Shown piece after piece: positions 55,744-64,000 of a DNA stretch of 64,000 nt. Position numbers and translations under genes: made by a program. Every line of letters starts with the position of its first letter. Within the stretch, counting starts at the first letter, position 1. Under the pieces are notes generated by a model. It saw only the letters and a program-made list of their open reading frames with translations, did no database searches and was not told where the DNA came from. The DNA comes from Orthonyx spaldingii. Its lineage: Eukaryota > Chordata > Aves > Passeriformes > Orthonychidae. Location: the NCBI GenBank assembly GCA_013397795.1, contig VZTJ01005904.1, positions 370,164-434,163 of the forward strand, given 5' to 3'.

Positions 55744-58700
55744 AAACCAGAAAACGTTTTCTCTTTTCACATCTCATTTTCTAAACATAGCAAAAGTTTG
55801 GGTAATTTATTTTCTTGATTATTCAGGACCTTTTCAACAGAATTTAGAAAAACTAACTGAAAACATTAAAACTTTTCCTTTAAGTTGACTGGTAAGCAAT
55901 TAGGAAACTAATTGGAAATATGAGAAAACTAAAAATATCCATAGGGAAGTATATTATTTGTTTTATAAAGAGATTAATTTACGAAGGCATTTGGTCAAGT
56001 GCCAGAGCCCTTGCAAGCCTGCTGGTGAGTTGTCTGAGTGACAGTGCTGTGCCTGGAGTGTGGCACCAAGGAAAAAGGCATCGCGAATAATGGGTCACGA
56101 TGCCTGCCCATCTGGCATCCCCAGGGAAATCAAGATAGCAAGGAATATCAGAAGAAAGTTCCTTTGTTACTTCCTTTTGGTCTATCACACATCTTACCTA
56201 CCCATACTTCTTATCTGTGTTGGCCTTGCTCCAAATGTGAGTGTGTAAATACATTTCAGGTTTATACTTTGAAGATGCAATTCCTGCTTTTCATGAATAA
56301 CTATGCAGTTATCTATGTAGTCCATAAAAGCAATCTAAAATTACAAGCTTGCTACTGTAGAGGACTAATGATAACCTGACAATGTCTAAACAATGTTGCA
56401 AAACCAGACTTATTAAAAAAAAAAAGTAAAAATAGATACATCAGGTTTCCTTAGTGCCTCACTCATTCAGCTGAATAGAAATTTCACTCTTACCAACTCT
56501 CCTTTCTTAGACAAGTTAGTGGCCTTAACTCACCATTAAATCACAGCTGCATTTTCATCCTTCTTTCTTCTAACCCTTCTCCCTCTGACAGACGTCTTTC
56601 TTCGGGGCACTGCTTCCTTGGCTCAGCGCTGCCACAGCCGTAGCTCTCCCAGCAGGAGATGCTGGACCTTCTCAAAGTAGCAGCAATTAAACTCACTGCA
56701 TGAAATAGTTCATAGAGAGACCCTCTCCTGGAATGGAAGCAGGGTTCTTCCCAAAGGTCTGTCAAAATTTCAGTAGTGAAAAAGAGATGGAAGCAGTTGT
56801 TCCCCCAGGCTAATGGGCAACCCACGTCTCTGACCTCAGCTGAGCTGCTCACTGACAACCCTGTGATAAATGCCTGTGGTAACCATGGTCTCTGATGATT
56901 ACTGTTATCTACCCTGCAGATACCATAACTGGAAAGGGAGATGAAGGAGAGCCAATTTATGGTCCTACCTTTGCAAGTATATCTCCCCAGCTATCTGATT
57001 GTACAAATGGTGAATTTCCACAAAAGTCAAGTTGTTGATCTGATCTTATTCACATAATAACCTGGGAACTCCTTTTCATCTCCCTAAAGCAAAAAGGTTT
57101 GGTTTTCAGTCAGAATTACAATCTGCTTGTATTAGCAAGAGCAGACTGCTTTAGTGAGAACACTTTTTGATCTGTAACCTTGTCCCCTTCCTCTTATGGC
57201 CCCTGCCTGAGGCTCAGCTCCACCAGCCCCTTGTTCCTGCCTAACTGAGGGCTGATGGTCACCCGCTGCCTACTTCAAACTTCAAATACTCACCTTTGTG
57301 GACAGGATCCTAGAAATGCAGAAGTGGATTAGCTACAGATCTCCAGGCACACCTACCACCTGTTTAAATTCATTTAAAGTAATAGAAGTAAGTCAGCTTT
57401 AACTCTAGACTTCCTGGACCTCAGGCAGCTTTCAGGCTTGGTCACATTATAGGCATTGCTGCAAGCATCAACTCTGTGAGTGGAAGCGGAGTTCTGAATC
57501 TCACAGAAAACTCTGAAAGTCAAGAAATTACAAACATGACCTAAGTTTAACAAAAAATGTTCCCTCATACTGATATAAAGTAATAAAACATAAATAAAAA
57601 AGAACATTCTAACTTCTAATATTTAAGAAAAACCACCCATATAATTGACATAGGCATTTGGAATTTTCTGTTTCGATTAAATGCTACCCATTAAGACACT
57701 TTATGACAGTTAAAGCACTTTTGAAAATGATTTATGTTCCCTTATATTAAAGCTTTCCCACTGTCAATGGTGCAAACAATTTGAGCAGGCTGGGTGGCAG
57801 CCAACACTGAGATCAGAAATGCTAAGTGCAGCTGAAAAGTTTCTTTCCCAAGATGCTGAAGAGTCTGCCTGTGAGGAGAAGCTGCTCTCACCTCAAGGTC
57901 CCAGGCTGGATGGAGTAAAATGTAGCAGCACTGGCTTGCAGGAAAGCTGCTGGAGGTGGAAGCCTGGTGTGTGGGATTTAAGCCAGCAAAGGCTATAAGC
58001 TTCCTGGAGTGGACAGGAAAAGGCAAAAGTCACTCCTTTGATGCTGAAACTCCTGGAACAGCAGCAAGACTAGGCTCTCAGGGCACACGTTTCTCTGACA
58101 GAACATAAGCTGGTATTGGAAAAAGAACAGAACTGGCTGTTAAATTGTTTGCAAGGTGGATATCACCAAGGATTTAAAATTTTGTGAGTCCTCTTTTGCA
58201 GCAATGTTATCCAATGGATTTGTGCTAGTGCCCATCTTGCACGCTCTGCACCTTCTATTTGGGTAGAAATTGTCATTTTTTATGACCCACAGGTTTACTT
58301 GATTTACACACCAGGTAGAAACAAGTTTGCATGTACACAGGCACCTCTGCACACAAGGTATCTGTGGCAGATTGCATGCACCCTTTTACTCCAGCTCCCT
58401 CATCTTCCTTCAGGCAGAGCTTGTGCTTTCCCTATGCTACTCAGGAAAGAGGCCACCATGTCATGTGGGAAGGGGACAATATACCAAAAATAGCTTCAGT
58501 AATTTTAAGGTGGATTTAATTTGGAATCGATCAACCTTGAATGTGTCCCTGGAAGAGTTTTGTTACCCATACTGCACACACTCCATGTGTTGATGCATTA
58601 AAGGAGGAGATTGCTACTTCTTGCTCTCCCCCTCTTTAATTAAAGTTGCTTTCCACGCTTGAGAAAAGTGTTCCCTTGGGTGTGGCTTTCTATTTTAAGG

Positions 58701-61700
58701 CTTAGATTGCTTTCCTGATACGCTTTTCCACAGAACTACTTTACAGTAAGGGCAGAGGACAAATATCTTTGATATCTGAAAAGGTTGAGAGGTGCCTCTG
58801 TCAGCCAGTAATGCTCTGGAAGACTCTGTGCTTGGCATGTGTCTGGGCACTGCAACCAGTGCCTGCTGGAATTAATGGGACACAACCTCATTTTACTGTA
58901 ATGAGATGAAAGGACTGAGGCAATTACACAGAATCGCTCGTACTGGAGCATTGTGTCAAAGGACAAAGCATCCCACTCCAAAATTAGTCTGCTGAAGTAA
59001 TTTTGCGCACCACAAGGCAGCAGTCAGGGAGTAACTGTTCAGTTAAAATTTAATTACCATTTTTATGAATCAGTTTCTGAGAAAGGCTCTCAAACAAAGT
59101 AACAAGAATTTTAAAAAATCAGAGAAAAAGAAATTCTAAATATTTCTTCACTTTCCTTAAAGCTTGTTGAGAGCTTGATGGGGCTCTTGACTGCTCAGTG
59201 TGATCAGGTCAGATGGTGATGGAGTATGACAGGATCAGTGGACCCCCTGCTCCCCACCTCATAGCCAGGCTCCTCTCCACAGAAAGGGAGTCAAGTCCTT
59301 GCCATAATCCCCCAAACCCAAGCACACCTAATTCTTGCTTCTCCCCAGTCATCACTCTTGAGAGTCATTTCTTCTCTCTTTCATGAGTCCTTTCTCAGCC
59401 AGCATGAAGGATCCTCTTCACCTCCTCACAGCTCTCATTCCCATCACCTGCCACCTCTTCTCATCCTGGAAATAAACTTCTACTCTGGGAGCACCCTGGC
59501 CTCCTTAACTCAGTATCTGCTCTCCATTTATTCAGCTCTGTCATTTTATTTAGATAAAGAAATATCCTGCTCGCCCTCCTGTGCAATTTGCCAAGGGCTG
59601 GGAGCAGCTGGGTATTCCATCCCAGCCAGCCATGTCCCACCCTCACAGCCCTGATTGTGCTCACGGGAATCTTGTCCTCTGCCACTGGCAGTGGCACGAG
59701 GGGAGACAGAGCAGAGCCTGTGCTTGGAGCATCCTCTCTGCCTCCTACCTTCCTCATCCGTACAGCGGGAATAATCACAAGCAACCATGGAGAATTGCCA
59801 TGATAAGTATCTTGAGCTACTCTGGAGAGAGTCATTACAGAGCGACAGCAGGGATCCAGAGTGCTTTTTTATGAGTATTTTTTCATTAGCTTCTTTACTG
59901 GCTTAAGCACTTGACAGTAGCGGGAAGCTTTTTCCAGAAAAGACATGGATTCAAACCAGACTTTGTTGGCATAAAACTCAATGAAACCTTTGAGGGAAAA
60001 GAAAAGGGAGAGTGTGAAAGGAGGAAAGGGAACTTGAGGGAGCTGGTAAAAGGGACTTATATAGTGAATAGCAGCAAAGGGAGCAAAACAACTGCAGCCC
60101 TTCATCCCCCAACTCTTTCCCTGGAGAAAAGCTTCTCCCTCCATCACAAAGGAAGAGGAATCGTTGGGATGGTCAACAAGAGTCACCTTAAGAATAGCTC
60201 ACAGTTCCACATCACCTTCTGGCCAGCTCCCCACCTGGACAAGAAATATGTTGCTCAAGATAGAAAACCCTATGGCAAAACTAAGGAAGCTGCCAGGGCA
60301 TCTCCAGGACCAAAGGTGACAAACTCGTGGCTGCAGAGCTCAGTGTCAGCTGAAGGTGGGCCCTGACAGACAGGAAGATGTTTCACAAAATCTCCAGGCT
60401 GTGCTCTGCCCTCACAAGCTGAAAAACACTATTTTAGCAAATGCATACTAGAAGTTTGTTCTCAGTAGGTTAACATATAGGACTAGCCTGTTAAAATTTT
60501 TAGATTTTCAGAATGTAATAAATAAGAATATTGCTTTGAGCAGTTTGCTTGATGGAAGAGAACAAAATATTTAAGTATTACCACAGAGAGAAAAAAACCA
60601 CAGTGTAGTTTCCATGTTACCGCACCACACAGAAAGACAGCATCTTTAACAGCAGCAAAAAAGCATAGCTTTCAAACCTACACAGAACAAACCAAAAGCT
60701 GCATATATTCATAACCAGCAACATTCTCTTCAAGCTGCTGCCTTGCCACTGGCTCTGTGCAATCTGAAAGGTGTAGAATCCATGATCTTATAGCCAGCCC
60801 CTCCTAAATCTGAGTGAGAGTTTAATCCTGAGGAAGCAAAAAGAAGCCACAGTGTACAACACAGACAGCCAGATACTTTCCAGACTCTTCTCTGTTCAGA
60901 TTTTCTGCTGTCCCTGCTTGGACAAGGGATGCCTGCAGTATCCTCCTTGCTTGGTACCACTCTGCTGGATGGGGTGGGGTAGGATGGGATACAGTACCAA
61001 GCTTTATGGAGCTCTGCTGACATGCATCGCCGTGCCTGCACCTGCAGGAGGCACAGCTTGCCCTCCCACAGTGTGGGAGAAGGACAGGCTGAAAATCATA
61101 GAGATCGGAAAATGTTGGGCTGTTTTCAGGATTCAGATTAGTGCTGTGAAGGAAGGAAATGAAGGCTATTTCACAGGGAGTCACTTCTAATACTGTCACT
61201 TCTGACAGTGTGTCTCCTGACTTCATTCATCTCAGAAGTACTGGCCATTTGTAGCTGGGGCACATGGAACAACACTTTCTTATTTAGATAAATGTAGCTG
61301 CATAAAGCCATAGTATTTTCACCTCTCCTAAAATGCCAGCTAGAGGCTACTTAATCAAGAACTGACAGCATTCATTGTGAAGAATAACTTTTTAAAGAGC
61401 GGTGTGAGTGTAGCCTGTCAGTAGGAAACAGATGCCTGGGTTTGTAATGGCTCCACAAAACAGAGGCTGCAGAGCTTGGCTTTGGATGGAGATGGATCCC
61501 ATGTGCACTTTCTCCCTCTTGTAGGCAAGTGACCAAGGGCATGGAGATCCTCCAGACACTAAAGGCTGTACCTACATATAACAAAAGGCCTACAGTAGCC
61601 TGCGAGATAATTAATTGTGGGACCTTCAATTCATGATTCCCAGCTGATTTTCCTGCCTGCTGCAAGGTAGAGCACTATTTCCCACTCAGCTTTTGGACTT

Positions 61701-64000
61701 CCACTTACAGCAAAAATAAAACCACGTCATCTTGCACATGTGAATGGCTTGGAAACATTCTTTTGGCTTAAAAAAAAAATTGTTCACAAGGTGTTAAAAA
61801 GTATTTTTACAGGAGAAGAGAAAAAGATCTGTGGACATATCTCAGTGCATCTACAATTTATGGGAAATAGTGTTAATATGATTATATAGTTACAAGCACT
61901 GATATGGTAAAATAATATCTCAGACAAAAAAGAAGAAAAAATATGTTTGTAGGACTGTGGTCTCAGTGAAGGCCAAACATTTGATCCTGCACTGACTGCT
62001 ATAAACTAAAAGTAATGTCCTTGAAATCAGGTTGGGCTGCATCAGGCTAAAACCAGGAAATGCTAGAGCACGCAGAAGATTTAAGTAATTCTTTTTAGCA
62101 GATGGTCTCAATTAAAAAAAAAGAAAAAGTTACTATTGCCACTGAAACAGAGAAAAATATTGTTTATAAAGTTACTGCAAAACAGTTAAGGTTATGTGTG
62201 AATGTAAGTATATAATCCACAATGACTGCCAGGGTCAGTGATTTCTTACATGCCCCTGCTGTGCCAGGGCCACCTGGACACGGTCAGAGCAGCTCTCCCA
62301 CCCCTATTCCCAGCACTGCCAAGAGCGCTGTGCTGAGTGACCTTTGCTCCTGGGCTCACTGCATGAGCTGCTAAACCTCACAGAACAGCACCAGTGTAAG
62401 ATGGGGAAGCTGAATTAGGGAAGTATTTGGAGAGACCTGATTTTGTCCAAGCTTAAGCCCATGGATTTAATGAGAAGCAACCATCTTAAGTTTATTTGCT
62501 AAATGGGAATGAATTTAACAAATCAGCAAATGTTTAACTGAATGCCTGAAGAGGGCATAGACCCAGAGTGATCTCCACAGGCTCTGAGTATGGTGATAGT
62601 GTCAATTTTAGCAAGGCAATTTAGGTTTTTCTTTACTTATGCTACAAAACAAAAAGATTATTTAACCTAAAATACCTTTGTATATCTGCAGCTAGATAAG
62701 AAGCCTGTAACACATTTCATCCTTCCATTTTCTAAAGCATTCTGCAACCTATACACAGACTACTATATAGGAATTAAATCTTGTGTCGGAACATTTCAAA
62801 TCAATCTGTCTAGAGAGTAGTTTTTTTTCACTTCATAGTTCTGGATCAAAGATTAAAATAGACTGTGATATTTTCTTCATAAAACCCCACATTTCTTGAC
62901 AAATTACTTTTTGTAAGTAACAGAGACTATTGCTATGAAAAGATATGGTTTTGCATACTCAGTATTGAGACAGAGGTTAATGGCTCTTATTTCTCGCAAG
63001 GATTTGAAACTATACTCAGATGTTTAAAGTCAGGAAAGCCATTTTAGTTCTGCAGGTTATAGAGGACAATGTTAGAAGACCAATTAATTGATTTTTTATT
63101 TGCTGCTGGTTTGGTCACCCATGGCAGGTCTGCTCTATGACTGTCACCCCAGTGTCTCCAATGTTCCACAAGGGATCAAAGTAGAACACAGCATGTGATT
63201 CGAGTCCAAATGACCTGATCTGAGCAGATGTCAAAGCCCAGAAAATGCTCTGGCTGTGGGCAATGTTCAGGGACTCTGAGGGCAGGCAAATGCCTCGTCA
63301 CATCAAGTATCAGAAAGCTGATCCTGTGCCAAAAGTCACAGACCTGGTGACAAGCATGATGGCTGGATGTACAGCTGGATGCTATACACTCAGGATCCAG
63401 GAGAACAACGCATGGGAATGGGGCAGGGGACAAACTAGCTGAATCTACACCACATGAAAAAAGTTACGAGGAGAGTACAACCAGGAAATATTTTGAATTT
63501 CAGGCACAACAACTCTTCAGGCAAGCCATAATTACCATATTTGCATTGGTCATTGCAGGACACTCTGCCAGAAAAAACCATGGTAAAATCTTTCATCCGG
63601 TATTAAGAGGTCACCTAAAAGAAACAACAGTGCATCTTTCAAGCCTGGTTCCCCAGTGCGTGCAAGCTGGAGTCCAAAGCTATGAACAATGAAACAGAAT
63701 ATTTGTCTTAATCCAAAATGAAGTTTTGTGGCATATTTTTCTGCTATAACTTACATCTCTGATCAAGTCACTAGGAACACAGAGCTGCCTCTCAAAGTGT
63801 CAGGCCACAGAAACAGCATGCACAGGCATCCAGAGGATGTGCAAACCCAGAGGCAAGCCACAGGGTCTCCACAAAGTCGGGAAATTCAGGGCCAATCTGC
63901 AAATGGGGAGGTGAAGACTTTCAATGTCAGCTGCTGGGTTTGGAGAAGTTCCTTTCCCAGCAACCATATAAAAAAACTGCCTTCTATAAAGAATAGCTGG

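Larger units (their letters stand above)
49321..64000. other. Intergenic region, no gene recognised
   Basis: Mixed-composition DNA, somewhat more GC-rich at 52-54 kb and 59-61 kb. Open frames up to about 160 codons occur on both strands. None has recognisable domains, matched splice sites or neighbours that join in frame. In mammals MICAL1 follows ZBTB24; I saw no exon attributable to it here. Confidence 0.5.

Noticed and set aside
59911..60366. Open frame of 151 codons
   Set aside because: No recognisable motif, no Kozak or splice context; likely chance.

Overview
The window is vertebrate nuclear DNA, most likely from a bird. It has intron-split genes in AT-rich DNA, several CR1 LINE 3' ends (the commonest avian retroposon), and one LTR of a type I associate with endogenous retroviruses of songbirds. 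The species cannot be named from sequence alone.

Two protein-coding genes lie head to tail on the + strand, in the same order and orientation as AK9 and ZBTB24 on human chromosome 6q21. Positions 1357-34879 hold the last 22 coding exons that I can recognise of AK9 (adenylate kinase domain-containing 9), about 1460 codons ending in a stop. The 5' part of the gene lies upstream of the window. These exons encode an acidic, repeat-rich segment, two P-loop adenylate kinase-like domains, four copies of a YHS-like module and a conserved C-terminal tail. The most unusual element is the exon at 1874-2718. It is almost entirely a coding minisatellite: 27 copies of a 10-residue unit (SEKDQEETMT or SEKDQEETLA), arranged as a 60-bp alternating higher-order repeat, followed by a duplicated exon with a 77-bp intron.

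Positions 35488-46172 hold ZBTB24 complete: a CpG-rich promoter with an untranslated first exon, an intron carrying an antisense solo LTR, and six coding exons for 732 residues (BTB domain, AT-hook, eight C2H2 zinc fingers, Gln/His-rich C-terminus). An apparent 3' UTR follows, with a poly(A) signal near 46149. A CR1 element fills nearly all the space between the AK9 poly(A) signals and the ZBTB24 CpG island.

The remaining 18 kb (46.2-64 kb) looks intergenic: one clear CR1 3' end, simple repeats and a short direct repeat. I could not support any further gene there.

Exon boundaries were read by eye from splice consensus, reading-frame phase and continuity of the protein. Every AK9 and ZBTB24 exon joins in frame with its neighbours. 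One AK9 intron (33592-34132) has a GC rather than GT donor in the best-fitting model.
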